Shown here: piece by piece, positions 22,601-30,723 of the stretch | How the letters are laid out: the number at the start of each line of letters is the position of its first letter | How positions within the stretch are numbered: the first letter of the stretch is position 1 | Assembly (NCBI RefSeq): GCF_030295745.1 | Contig: NZ_AP027291.1 | Location: 4,836,001-4,900,000, forward strand | DNA from: Mycolicibacterium sp. TUM20985 | GTDB taxonomy: Bacteria; Actinomycetota; Actinomycetes; Mycobacteriales; Mycobacteriaceae | Direction: 5' to 3' | DNA: 64,000 nucleotides | Program-made: the position numbers and the translations under genes | The notes under the pieces: generated by a model | Databases searched by the model: none | Told to the model about the DNA's origin: nothing | The model's input: only the letters and a program-made list of their open reading frames with translations

Positions 22601-23767
22601 GGTCTGGGGTGACGGTGCCGCACCACGCTCGTCGAGCTCGGCCCGCACCGCGGTGAAGAACTCGCTCGGCAGCGCGCACACGAATCGCGGCCAGGTGTAG
22701 CGCGCGTTCCAGTCGCGGTGGATCTCGGTGACCCACTTGTTCGGTGGCGTGTAGTCGGTCCCGACGGGCAGCAGCACGTTGCGGGTCAGTGCGACCTTCT
22801 TCATCTTCGCGAACAGCTCGTAGGTCGCACGTTCGGCGTCCTCGAGCGAGGCCGACGAGTCCATCCACCAGCCGGCGGCGTAGTGGGCGGGCATGTAGTG
22901 CGTCAGCAGACCCCGCCCCGACGGTGCCATCCACTCGAACTCGCTGGCGAACTGCATGCGTTCGGGGTCGCCGTCACCGGCCATCGGGCCCCACTGATGA
23001 TGGGGACCGCGGGCCCACGAACTCGACGTCAGCCCCGCATCGGCGGCCATGCCGGGGAACTGCGGGTCGTGGCCGAAGACGTCGAGCTGCCAGGCCGTGG
23101 CCGGGTCGGCGCCCATCACGTCGCGCTGAAAGCCGATGCCGTGCACGAAGTTCCGAATCGCCGTCTCGGGACTGGTGAGGTTGGTGTTGGGCTCGTTGTA
23201 GGTACCGCCCATCACCTCCACGCGGCCTTGCGCGATCAGCCGACGCAGATCCTCGCGGTCCTCGGGGTTGGTGTCCCAGTACGGTTTCAGATAGTCGACC
23301 TCGGCCAGGACGAACTTGTATTCCGCTTCCCGTCTTGCCATTTCGAGGTGGGCGTTGACGAGCTCGAACCCGTTGGTCTGCCTGCACGCGCCCGGCGGGT
23401 CCTCGGTCCAGACGCTGGTGTACGCCGCCTGGGTGTTCCACCACACGGGGTCGTAATGGAAGTGGCTGACCATGTGCATCGTCCACCCGGGTTCGGCGAC
23501 GACGAAGTCGAACTCGGAGGTGCTTCGACCGACGACCAACTCGGCGCGCCGTCGCTCGCCGACGACGGGCTCGGATACGCGCACCGGGACTTCGACGACG
23601 CGGCCGCGGGGGGTCGCGATGACCTCGCCGACCGTGTGCAGTCCCGGCCCCTCGATGCGTACCGGCGTGGGGTGGGAGCAGAAGCGGTAGGACACCCGAA
23701 CCACTTGGAGCGGTTGGTCGGCGGGTCCGGTGAAGAGCTCCGTCGACTCCGCCGAGGTGACGTGCAT
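19640..23767 (-). CDS. Alpha-mannosidase, glycoside hydrolase family 38
   Basis: 1375 residues, start ATG (MHVTSAEST). The GH38 catalytic domain has zinc ligands in SHFHYDPVWWNTQ (about residue 100), EVMGGTYNEPNTNL, and the nucleophile Asp with zinc-binding motif in WQLDVFGHDPQFPG. A middle three-helix region and C-terminal beta domains follow. There is no signal peptide, so it is likely cytoplasmic and cleaves alpha-mannosides. Syntenic with Rv0648. It is first of three overlapping genes (mannosidase, Rv0649-like, ROK kinase) that look like one operon for mannoside breakdown. Confidence 0.93.
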   Translation of the reverse strand: MHVTSAESTELFTGPADQPLQVVRVSYRFCSHPTPVRIEGPGLHTVGEVIATPRGRVVEVPVRVSEPVVGERRRAELVVGRSTSEFDFVVAEPGWTMHMVSHFHYDPVWWNTQAAYTSVWTEDPPGACRQTNGFELVNAHLEMARREAEYKFVLAEVDYLKPYWDTNPEDREDLRRLIAQGRVEVMGGTYNEPNTNLTSPETAIRNFVHGIGFQRDVMGADPATAWQLDVFGHDPQFPGMAADAGLTSSSWARGPHHQWGPMAGDGDPERMQFASEFEWMAPSGRGLLTHYMPAHYAAGWWMDSSASLEDAERATYELFAKMKKVALTRNVLLPVGTDYTPPNKWVTEIHRDWNARYTWPRFVCALPSEFFTAVRAELDERGAAPSPQTRDMNPIYTGKDVSYIDTKQANRAAENAVLEAERFAVFAGVLTGATYPEAALAKAWVQLAYGAHHDAITGSESDQVYLDLLTGWRDAWELGREARDTALRLLSSAVDGSAVVWNPLAHNRTDIVTMRFEVPFDGAVVDSDGEAVPVLSEDDGHSISWLARDVPSLGWRSYRFVGGEAASRWEPMPGDGIANEHHRLRVDRARGGGVSSLIADGRELIADGRVGNELAVYDEYSAHPKAGEGPWHLLPKGPVTTSASERATSMQRYRSALGERIVVTGRIRNLLTYKQTVTLWSGLDRVDCRTTIDGFTGADRLLRLRWPCPVPGAMPVSEVGDAVIGRGFGLTHDRGSTRAVDAEKYPSTLDNPAYGWFGLSSMVRVRFTGSGGQARAISVAEVVSPGGETDPLVRELMVALARAGVTATCTTAESARYGDLSVDSNLPDVRISVGGPEVNAFSAAVLGEVTEPAERTWIPAARSLKEVWVPGADLRAVDALPVLVVDVAAVAALIEDLAGAEIHVDQAAPDDLEDFEDRTVAVVNRGVPSFAVDGDGTLHTSLMRSCTGWPSGTWIDPPRRTAPDGSNFQLQHWTHTFDYALACGNGDWRDADIPSRSAEFNHPLLVVAAEHDPSTGGLPPWGALLEIEPARVVALGALKALGNPTAGGSGRRVDANDGIALRLVETRGGAADVVIRSGLRTVSDPQRLDLIEQPLADQRGGLTLHGYEIATFGLQLNLPRVLEATDTTLAPDAEPAQPLYARYWLHNRGPAPLGGLPAVAHLHPHQLAVDPDAPVQLALTAVSDVTDVPLHGKVRLVCPPGWTVETDDLSFMLPPGDFLESIVDVTMPPDTAAGLYPLRAELGVTGSALPASWRQVVEDVCIIGVGATDDRVLRLITDPEPVELAAGETATIGITVATDAYAALTVEAHLISPWGTWEWMGPNIIGAELPARGTVDLVFDVTPPAWLPPGEWWALIRAACAGDLVYSPAVKVVVR

Positions 23768-23797
23768 CCCGCCACCCTACGTGCGGACCCCACCTCC

Positions 23798-23893
23798 CCG
23801 TGAGCAGACGCAAAAGGCCCTCCTCCTCCCCCGCGAGCAGACGCAAAGGGCCCTCAATCGGCACAAACGAGGGCCTTATGCGTCTGCTCGCGG
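23798..23893. repeat. Three 25-bp copies of a GAGCAGACGCAAA repeat; terminator of WYL gene
   Basis: Copies at 23798-23822 and 23831-23855 are direct (core GAGCAGACGCAAA followed by RGGCCCTC). A third at 23869-23893 is inverted and covers the stop codon of the WYL gene. The second and third copies form a near-perfect 25-bp stem with a 13-nt loop, a good terminator for the minus-strand WYL transcript. A related core (GGGCAGACGCAAAACGCCCC) appears at 44042. Confidence 0.75.
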
Positions 23894-24865
23894 TAGGGCG
23901 CGGAGGAGGCGCTCGGCCACCTCCCGCACTGCGGCGACGACCTCGGGCGGCTCGAGCACCTCGAACTCGACGCCGGGCAGCGCCAGCCAGGGCACGATCC
24001 GGACCGGGTCGTCGGCGCCCGCGGTGACGATGCACGCGTGCGGGCCGTCCGCCTCGATGTCGGCGGACGCGTCCGAGAACGATTGCGCGACAACTTCCTT
24101 GGAGGCCTGATACCGGACCCGCGCGACGTAGCGGTAGGGGGAGGCGGTGATGGCCCGCCGCACGTAGCGGGCGGCGTCGGGTGCCTCCCGCGGTCTGAAC
24201 GTGGACCCGCGCGCCACCACGTCGGCCATCCGGTCCAGCCGCAGACTGCGCCAATCCTCGCGGTCGCGGTCGAAGCAGAGCAGGTACCACCGCCTGCCGG
24301 TGGTGACCAGCTGGTAGGGCTCGAGCCGCCGTTGCGTGGTGTTCCCGTCGCGGTCGACGTAACCGGCGCTGACGTGTTCGTGATCGCGGCTGGCCCGCGC
24401 CAGCGTCATCAGGACGTCGGGGTCGACCAGTTCGTCCGATTGGCCCGTCGTGAGCGTGGTGGTCGCGTCGTGGACGGCGGCGACCTGCGACCGCAGCCGC
24501 GAGGGCATCACCTGATCCAGTTTGGTCAGGGCCCGCAGCGCGGACTCGCCGACGCCCGCCACGCTGCCACCGGCCGCCACCCGTAGACACACCGCCATCG
24601 CGACGGCCTCGTCGGGGTCGAGCAGCAGCGGGGGCAGGGCCGCTCCAGCGCCCAGCTGGTAGCCGCCACCATGCCCCTTGCTCGCATGCACCGGGTAGCC
24701 GAGATCGCGAAGGCGTTCCACGTCGCGCCGCACACTGCGCCCCGTCACGCCGAGTCGGGCGGCGAGCTCGTCGCCCGACCACACCCGCCGTGACTGCAAT
24801 AGGCCCAGGAGTTGCAGCACGCGACCGGTGGTCGTGGGTTCTCGATTCCCGTAACCTCCGGTCAT
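23876..24865 (-). CDS. WYL-domain transcriptional regulator (YafY/PafC type)
   Basis: 329 residues. An N-terminal winged HTH_11 (VLQLLGLLQSRRVWSGDELAARLGVTGRSVRRDVERLRDLGYPV) is followed by a WYL domain with RRWYLLCFDRDREDWRSLRLDRM and a C-terminal WCX domain. WYL regulators sense nucleotides or small ligands. It lies upstream of, and in the same orientation as, the mannosidase operon and may control it or the ABC operon; a terminator separates them. The gap 24866-25058 shows no gene. Confidence 0.88.
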   Translation of the reverse strand: MTGGYGNREPTTTGRVLQLLGLLQSRRVWSGDELAARLGVTGRSVRRDVERLRDLGYPVHASKGHGGGYQLGAGAALPPLLLDPDEAVAMAVCLRVAAGGSVAGVGESALRALTKLDQVMPSRLRSQVAAVHDATTTLTTGQSDELVDPDVLMTLARASRDHEHVSAGYVDRDGNTTQRRLEPYQLVTTGRRWYLLCFDRDREDWRSLRLDRMADVVARGSTFRPREAPDAARYVRRAITASPYRYVARVRYQASKEVVAQSFSDASADIEADGPHACIVTAGADDPVRIVPWLALPGVEFEVLEPPEVVAAVREVAERLLRALPRADA

Positions 24866-25058
24866 CGTCTGACCCGTACGAACTTGAGCTTGCTCATCTC
24901 GCTGTCATGGATTCTTTCTCATTCGCGTGTCATTTCCTCGGGAACTCTAGAGTGGCGCCTTTGAATTCGTCACGGTGAGTAGATGCCGGGCTGCTGAGCT
25001 ATTCCCTGGCCGTCGGCGCCGATTGAGGTAGATGAGGTGCTGCACCCACCGAAGGCCG

Positions 25059-26330
25059 TCAGGGGGAGGAAACGACTTGGTTGCGGCCGCCGGACTTGGC
25101 CGAATACATGGCGGCGTCGATGCGCCCGACGAAAGCCGCGATGCTCTCGCCGGGGCGCCATTGGCCGACACCAAAGGAGATCGTCACCGGATGTGATGCC
25201 ATCCGAGGGCTGCTCTCAACGGAGGTACGGACCCGGTCGGCGAGGGGCAGGGCATCCTCGAGCGGGGTGTTCGGCAGGAGGATGAGGAACTCCTCACCAC
25301 CCCAGCGAATGGCAGTGTCGCTGCTTCTCATGCCGCGGCGAAGCGTCGCGGCCACGGATTGCAGGACATCGTCCCCTACTGCGTGCCCAAGATGGTCGTT
25401 GATCCGCTTGAAGTGGTCGATATCGCCCAAGGCCACACTGACCGGCGCGTTGGACTCCGCTGCCTGCTGGATTTCGATATCGAGGGCGACCTGTCCGGAG
25501 CGTCGGTTCAGCAGTCCGGTCAGCGCATCGATATCGGCCATTTCCTGCAAGGCCATCTGTTGCTCGACCATGTGGGTGATGTTCGGCGCGATCGCCACAT
25601 AATGACCGTTGGGGTCGTGATGCCCGATGAGGCTGGAGATGCTGAGGTCTACGTGCAGCCGTTGCCCCGTGGCCAGTTCGAAGGACACCACGCCGTGATA
25701 GGGGTTGCCCTGCCTAAGAACTCGTCGGATGTGGGGCTCCGCCCAACCATCGGCGGTTCGCGGCCGCAACTCGAACGCTGACCGCCCGAGAAGGTCTTTT
25801 ACGGGGCGTCCAAGTTCGCGACCGAAGGCGCTGTTGGCGAAGACGATCACGAAGTCCTTGTCCGTGACGATCACCGGATCGGTCGCCGCGTTCAGGGCCT
25901 CTGCGAGCAGGCTGCGCTCGCGTTCTGCGGCAAAGCGCGCCGTGATGTCCTGCTGGATCGAGACGTAGGACACGATCGAGCCGTCGACACCGGAAACGGG
26001 TGAAATGTTCCACTGGACAACGTAGGCCGAGCCGTCCTTGCGGTAGTTGACCGTGCTGCCCTCGAAGAACTCCCCCGCCCGGATCTTGCGACTTAGATCA
26101 TCAATGACTCGCCGATCGGTGTCGGGCCCCTGCAGGATGCGCGGAGACTTGCCTATCAACTCATCTTCCGGATACCCCGTCATCGCGCAGAAGGCCGGGT
26201 TGCCCCGCTGGATGAAGGGCCCGCCGTCGAAGTCGGCGTCGGTAATGACCATCGCATTGTAAAGATGCTCGAAGGCAGCCTCGAGCAACTCTTCTGCATG
26301 GCGATTCGGCTCCGCGGCTTCCCGTCTCAT
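25059..26330 (-). CDS. Diguanylate cyclase with two PAS domains (first LOV-like)
   Basis: 423 residues from ATG 26330, chosen for an AGGAGG site 6 nt upstream. PAS1 (about residues 15-130) has the LOV-type insertion pattern GKSPRILQGPDTD, but the photoactive Cys of GxNCRFLQ is replaced by Pro, so flavin photochemistry is unlikely. PAS2 spans about 140-250. The GGDEF domain has active site GGEEF (near residue 344) and an intact inhibitory I-site RSSD five residues before it. It should make c-di-GMP from two GTP with product inhibition. Soluble, no membrane segments. Divergent from an exopolysaccharide-initiating transferase. Confidence 0.9.
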   Translation of the reverse strand: MRREAAEPNRHAEELLEAAFEHLYNAMVITDADFDGGPFIQRGNPAFCAMTGYPEDELIGKSPRILQGPDTDRRVIDDLSRKIRAGEFFEGSTVNYRKDGSAYVVQWNISPVSGVDGSIVSYVSIQQDITARFAAERERSLLAEALNAATDPVIVTDKDFVIVFANSAFGRELGRPVKDLLGRSAFELRPRTADGWAEPHIRRVLRQGNPYHGVVSFELATGQRLHVDLSISSLIGHHDPNGHYVAIAPNITHMVEQQMALQEMADIDALTGLLNRRSGQVALDIEIQQAAESNAPVSVALGDIDHFKRINDHLGHAVGDDVLQSVAATLRRGMRSSDTAIRWGGEEFLILLPNTPLEDALPLADRVRTSVESSPRMASHPVTISFGVGQWRPGESIAAFVGRIDAAMYSAKSGGRNQVVSSP

Positions 26331-26577
26331 GACGCCCTCCTGCCAGGAGGCTAGGCGCAGACCTGCCGTCGCGGCGGCAAATCGGCGACAGCAGCCAGGA
26401 CCGTCTGATGCCTGGCCTGGCCTCCAGCGAGAAGCGTCCACGCCGCTGCGACGGTCATGCTCTTCGACATCGCCGCGGTCCGCTCAATGCCCCTCGTGGG
26501 TCGCTTCAGCGAGTTAGCCGCCGATGAGTGTTCTGCTCGCTAACGTGTACCCTGCGGCAACCGGGGAGGCGATGAAA

Positions 26578-28056
26578 ATGGCGATACGGGCCTTGAAGGA
26601 CGAACGGCCCAGCGACCCCGTCACTGAATCCGCAATCACACGAGGCGTTCTCGCCCCGTTCGCCAACCGCATGGGTTCACTGGGCATTCTCATAATGTTC
26701 TGTGCCGACGTGGTCGCCGCTTCGATCGCGTCGACCGTGGGTTTGATGTGGGCCCGCGACAGCGGACTGCCGATGCCGCCAGTTTGGATGATGGCGTGTT
26801 ATGCGCCGTTGGTGATCGTATTGTTCGCCATGCGCTCGACCTATCGGCGGTCGATTCAAAAGACCCTGATCGATGAGTTCGTTGCGGTACAAACGACGGC
26901 CGCCCTGGCGGCCATGCTGTTGCTCGGCGGAATGGAACTCACCGGAGTACGAGGGGACCTCGGCGCCACGGTCGCCAATGTATGGATGGTTAGCGCCGTG
27001 TTGTTACCCGTTGGCAGATTCGCTGCGATTCTCGGTAAACGCGCGCTGCGTCGGCGCCATTTGCTGCAATCGCGGACCTTGATTCTTGGCAACGGGGAAG
27101 TCGCCAGGCACCTTGCCAGGCGTTTCATCGAGAACCCGGAGTACGGGGTCCTGCCGGTCGGTTTCGTCGACGCCAACCCCCCGTGGACTCGCACGGACGA
27201 GCCCGACGGGCCCATTCCCGCTGTGGGCACACCGGCGACGATGGCCGACGCAATTCGCGACACCCGAGCAGAAGCGGTCGTGGTCGCCTTCTCCACGACA
27301 CGTGACCACGATTTGGTTCCGGCCATAAGGACTGCCGAACTCGCCGGACTCACGGTGTGGGTGGTGCCGCGCATGTTCGACGGCGTCTGCAAACGCTCCC
27401 GTGTTGACTACGTGGGTGGGCTGCCGGTGTTGGTGCTGTCCAACACTCACCCGAATGGCTGGGAATTCGCGGCCAAACACCTCCTCGATCGCATCCTCGC
27501 GACCGCCCTACTCGGCGCGATCGCACCGGTCTTCTGTCTGATTGCCGTTGCGGTCAAAGTGTCTTCGCCCGGGTCAGTCTTCTTTCGCCAGCCGCGGGTC
27601 GGCCGCGATGGCGTTGTATTCGACTGCCTGAAGTTTCGTTCCATGCGGCCACCGCGAGACTCGGATGCTCGACTCTCGCTTGATCGGGGCAGCGCCCCGG
27701 GCGGTGTCGAGGGGACCGACCGGCGTACGTGGATTGGCAAGTTCATCCGCTCGAGTTCGCTAGACGAGCTCCCACAGCTCATCAACGTCATCGAGGGCCA
27801 GATGAGCCTGGTCGGCCCGCGCCCCGAGCGTCCCGAGTTCGTCGACGTCTTCAATGCCCAAATCCGGCGCTACGGCGAGCGGCACCGGGTGAAGGCCGGA
27901 ATGACCGGCTGGGCGCAGGTCCATGGCCTGCGTGGACAGACCTCGATCGCCGACCGCGCCGAATGGGACAACTTCTACATCGAGAATTGGTCGCTATGGC
28001 TGGATGTTCAGATCCTCGCGATGACCATCCCCGCGGTGTTGCGCCGCGCCGAGTAG
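26578..28056 (+). CDS. Polyprenyl-phosphate sugar phosphotransferase (exopolysaccharide initiation)
   Basis: About 492 residues. Several N-terminal membrane segments (LGILIMFCADVVAASIAS, VWMMACYAPLVIVLFAM and others), a Rossmann-like CoA-binding domain (LILGNGEVARHLARRF), a further membrane helix, then the catalytic bacterial sugar-transferase domain (FRQPRVGRDGVVFDCLKFRSM, SLDELPQLINVIEGQMSLVG, GPRPERPEFV). It transfers a sugar-1-phosphate to undecaprenyl/decaprenyl phosphate. Start: ATG 26578 has GGGGAGG 8 nt upstream; ATG 26524 and 26572 are also in frame. TACCCT at 26548 may be its -10. It may initiate the polymer encoded at 50-64 kb. Confidence 0.88.
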   Translation: MAIRALKDERPSDPVTESAITRGVLAPFANRMGSLGILIMFCADVVAASIASTVGLMWARDSGLPMPPVWMMACYAPLVIVLFAMRSTYRRSIQKTLIDEFVAVQTTAALAAMLLLGGMELTGVRGDLGATVANVWMVSAVLLPVGRFAAILGKRALRRRHLLQSRTLILGNGEVARHLARRFIENPEYGVLPVGFVDANPPWTRTDEPDGPIPAVGTPATMADAIRDTRAEAVVVAFSTTRDHDLVPAIRTAELAGLTVWVVPRMFDGVCKRSRVDYVGGLPVLVLSNTHPNGWEFAAKHLLDRILATALLGAIAPVFCLIAVAVKVSSPGSVFFRQPRVGRDGVVFDCLKFRSMRPPRDSDARLSLDRGSAPGGVEGTDRRTWIGKFIRSSSLDELPQLINVIEGQMSLVGPRPERPEFVDVFNAQIRRYGERHRVKAGMTGWAQVHGLRGQTSIADRAEWDNFYIENWSLWLDVQILAMTIPAVLRRAE

Positions 28057-28246
28057 GAGCCGCGTTGCTCATCTCCAACGACTGCATCCATGGAGCAGTC
28101 CGGCGACTTCCCTACGCTTGGCTCAGCCACCGCCCGAGTTGCGTTGCGTCCGTGGGGGATTAGCGTGGTGGTGGTCGAGCCTGCGCAGACTGATACAGAT
28201 CTTTGACGCAAGGCCGATGACATGGTGATTCAAGAAGACCATCCCC

Positions 28247-28432
28247 ATGTCCAGGCGTCTCGCCGTCGCGACGGCCAAGGTGTCTTCGGTAGTCGAACAA
28301 GCCGTTACCACCAAGCGTCCCCGTGCGCGCTACGTCGTCGGCGTAGGCCCGAAGCGTCAAGGAAGACTGATGACGAACCTGCCGACTCGCGTGCGTGAGA
28401 TCGTGCTGCGGAAGGTGTCCGGCCAGCCGTAG
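28247..28432 (+). pseudogene. Remnant of a short-chain dehydrogenase C-terminus
   Basis: A 61-codon frame reads KVSSVVEQAVTTKRPRARY followed by VVGVGPKRQGRLM and a helical tail, like the last ~50 residues of classical SDRs (a valine-rich helix, then ARY-V-G, then a basic C-terminus). No Rossmann GxxxGxG or YxxxK part exists upstream. It therefore looks like the decayed end of a lost gene. It could still be expressed as a small ORF, but nothing supports that. Confidence 0.5.
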
Positions 28433-28433
28433 C

Positions 28434-28439
28434 TAGAGT
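28434..28439 (+). promoter_or_regulatory. -10 element for a leaderless lipoprotein transcript
   Basis: TAGAGT lies 6 nt before the ATG at 28446, which would put transcription start at the start codon itself. Leaderless mRNAs are common in mycobacteria. There is no clear -35. Confidence 0.4.
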
Positions 28440-28445
28440 TTGAGC

Positions 28446-28814
28446 ATGGGGATTCGGTTGGCCTTAGCGGCATCCGCAGCGGCACTTGCGCTGGTCAGTT
28501 GCGCGAGCGAGTCCAAGCCCGTCGTGAGCGCCAGCGCCACGGTCTCGAAAGCGGAGTGGCAGGACTCGACGAACCGTGGCTTTTGGCCGTTTACCGTCGA
28601 CGACGGTGTGCTGACATGCCACGCCCCCGACTTGGTCACGTTCACCGCCAATGGAACGGAGTACGCGCTGAGCGCCAACGCCAGGTGGGTTGGCCGCTTC
28701 CCGAGCGTTGCGCCAATCTTGGTGCAGGGTTACGTCGAGATCAGCGACGAACGGCAGCCCGTCCCAACTCCTTTCAATTCTCTGACTGACCGGGGTCGAG
28801 AGCTTTGTCCGTAA
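28446..28814 (+). CDS. Small lipoprotein (DUF2511-like)
   Basis: 122 residues. Signal peptide with lipobox LALVSC (Cys near residue 18), then a compact secreted domain containing FWPFTVDDGVLTCHAPDLVTFTANGTEYALSA in pieces, which resembles DUF2511 (YebY-like) proteins. ATG 28446 is preferred to TTG 28440 because it follows a -10 at the right distance and gives a normal signal peptide. Membrane-anchored, function unknown. Confidence 0.7.
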   Translation: MGIRLALAASAAALALVSCASESKPVVSASATVSKAEWQDSTNRGFWPFTVDDGVLTCHAPDLVTFTANGTEYALSANARWVGRFPSVAPILVQGYVEISDERQPVPTPFNSLTDRGRELCP

Positions 28815-28930
28815 GCCCTGGGCGGCCGCGGTCGGTCGGTTGTCGTGCATTTGATCTTGGAACTAGCGCCGAGATCGTCGCGTCCTGTCAGCCACTGGCT
28901 GCACCGTCCGCGCGAAAGAACAGGGCGAAG

Positions 28931-29371
28931 CTAAGCCTGGTCCGACGTTGAGCTTGCGTAATCCCAAGACAACGTTCTCACGGGTGTCACGCGGATGTAG
29001 GCGGCGCCCGGTCTGGGTGCGGTGGGCCAATCGGTCTCCGGCACGCCCCGTGCCCGGGCACCTTCTCGCGCGAGCTGGAGTGCTTCGCTTGGTTCGCGGA
29101 CGACGCGGGCATGACCTTGAAACATCACTCCCCGGATATCTGCCATGCTCGAGCCGTCTTCGAGCAAGATGCTCACGTTCGGATTGCCTTCGACGTTGAC
29201 GATCTTGCGTGTCCGGTCTCGTACACCCATGACGACGTCGCGGCCAAGGCGAAAGTATCCCAGGGGTACCGAGTGCGGGAATCCATCCTTGTCGATGGTG
29301 CTCAGTATCGCCCAGCCGGGGCGGCTATCGAGATACGCCTCAATTTGTTCGTCGCTGAATCCTTGTGGCAT
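28931..29371 (-). CDS. Pyridoxamine-phosphate-oxidase-like flavin/F420 oxidoreductase
   Basis: 146 residues, a split-barrel protein: WAILSTIDKDGFPHSVPLGYF, VVMGVRDRTRKIVNVEGNPN (phosphate-binding strand) and a C-terminal YIRVTPVRTLSWDYA. This is the actinobacterial FDOR/F420-dependent group found in many copies in mycobacteria. Substrate unknown. Divergent from the DinB gene at 29497 with palindromes between them. Confidence 0.82.
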   Translation of the reverse strand: MPQGFSDEQIEAYLDSRPGWAILSTIDKDGFPHSVPLGYFRLGRDVVMGVRDRTRKIVNVEGNPNVSILLEDGSSMADIRGVMFQGHARVVREPSEALQLAREGARARGVPETDWPTAPRPGAAYIRVTPVRTLSWDYASSTSDQA

Positions 29372-29428
29372 GGAACGAGGTTAACAAGATCGAGATAGTG
29401 GTCGGAGTTGGCAACCAACGGTCGTTTC

Positions 29429-29479
29429 GGACATGTCCAAAATCTGCCGCAGCCTTAGGACCGAAACTGTCCTAAGGCT
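29429..29479. promoter_or_regulatory. Two palindromes in a divergent intergenic region
   Basis: GGACATGTCC (29429-29438) is a perfect palindrome. AGCCTTAGGAC (29451-29461) is repeated inverted at 29469-29479 with a 7-nt spacer, 18 nt before the ATG of the DinB gene. The second could be an operator overlapping the promoter or a hairpin in the leader. No regulator gene adjoins them. Confidence 0.5.
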
Positions 29480-29496
29480 CTGCCAGGCTCATACCC

Positions 29497-30021
29497 ATGG
29501 ACCCGACACCTCGACTCGCCGAGCAACTCGACTCGCACTGGCAACAGCAGCTCCGCCCCCGCTTGGACGGCCTGACAGACGACGAGTACTTCTGGCAACC
29601 GGTGCCGAACTGCTGGACGGTGCACGCGGACGGCGGGATCGACTTCGCGCACCCCGCACCGGAGCCCGCGCCGGTCACCACCATTGCGTGGCGGCTGGCC
29701 CACGTGATCGTCGGCGTGCTGGCGGTACGCGCGCACTCCCATTTCGGCGGCCCGCCCGCCGCCTACGAGACGTGGGGCTACGCGACGGATGCCGCGACCG
29801 CTCTGCGTCAGCTCGACGAGGCGTACGAGGGCTGGATGTCCGGTGTCCGACGGCTGACGGCCGCCGAACTCGAGCGTCCCATCGGACCGGCCGAGGGGCC
29901 GTGGGCGGAGCGGCCGATGTTCGATCTGGTCCTGCACATCAACCGCGAGGTGATCCACCACGGCGCCGAGGTGGCGCTCCTGCGTGACCTGTACGTCCAC
30001 ACCACCCCGAAGGAGAACTGA
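29497..30021 (+). CDS. DinB-superfamily protein
   Basis: 174 residues of the four-helix DinB/mycothiol-dependent enzyme fold. Likely metal-binding histidines are in WRLAHVIVG and in HINREVIHHGAEVALLRDLY. The family includes thiol (mycothiol) transferases and isomerases; the reaction is not predictable. It ends 2 nt before a second DinB gene, forming a two-gene operon. Confidence 0.8.
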   Translation: MDPTPRLAEQLDSHWQQQLRPRLDGLTDDEYFWQPVPNCWTVHADGGIDFAHPAPEPAPVTTIAWRLAHVIVGVLAVRAHSHFGGPPAAYETWGYATDAATALRQLDEAYEGWMSGVRRLTAAELERPIGPAEGPWAERPMFDLVLHINREVIHHGAEVALLRDLYVHTTPKEN

Positions 30022-30023
30022 CG

Positions 30024-30641
30024 ATGCCCGCCATGCCGCCACCCGTTGCCGACGAACGTCAAGCGTTGCGCGACTACCTCTTTCAACAGCAGTACGCGTT
30101 CCACGCGATGGCGTACGGGCTCACCGACGACCAGGCCAGGGCGACGCCGACCGTCAGCGCTCTGTCGATCGGGGCGCTGATCAAGCACGCCACGGGATGC
30201 CAGCGCAGCTGGATGCAGCGGGTGGAGTCGGCGCCCGACGCGCCGCCCGCCGACGACCGCCCCATGGCGGAGCGCCAGGCGGAGTACCTCGACGAGTTCA
30301 CGATGCGCGAGGACCAGACACTCGCGGAGATCCTCGAGCGCTTCGCGGCCCAGAGCGCGGCCACGCTGCGGCTGGTCGAGACGGTCGACCTCGACGCGGC
30401 GGTGCCCGTGCCGCGCGACGCGCCGTGGTTCCCGAAGGACGTCGATGCGTGGTCGGTGCGGTGGGTGTGGTTCCACATGCTCGAGGAGTTGGCCCGCCAC
30501 GCCGGACAGGGTGACGTCATCCGCGAGAGCATCGACGGCGCCACGATGTACGAGCTGCTGGCCGGGCTCGAAGGCTGGCCGGCGACGGACTGGCTGACGC
30601 CGTTCACGCCGCCGGTACGGGACGAAGTCACGGGAGCTTGA
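30024..30641 (+). CDS. DinB-family (DUF664-like) protein
   Basis: 205 residues, distinct from the upstream DinB protein. Histidines in GALIKHATGCQRSWM and in WFHMLEELARHAGQGDVIRE fit the DUF664 metal site. Begins ATGCCCGCC 2 nt after the previous stop. Probably a mycothiol- or metal-dependent enzyme acting with its neighbour; substrate unknown. Confidence 0.8.
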   Translation: MPAMPPPVADERQALRDYLFQQQYAFHAMAYGLTDDQARATPTVSALSIGALIKHATGCQRSWMQRVESAPDAPPADDRPMAERQAEYLDEFTMREDQTLAEILERFAAQSAATLRLVETVDLDAAVPVPRDAPWFPKDVDAWSVRWVWFHMLEELARHAGQGDVIRESIDGATMYELLAGLEGWPATDWLTPFTPPVRDEVTGA

Positions 30642-30723
30642 TTGACGACGGGTGTGGGTGGGTAAAGACGCCATCGAGGTTTTAGAAGCGGAAATCCCCA
30701 CAACACAGAATCGAGTTCGCCAT

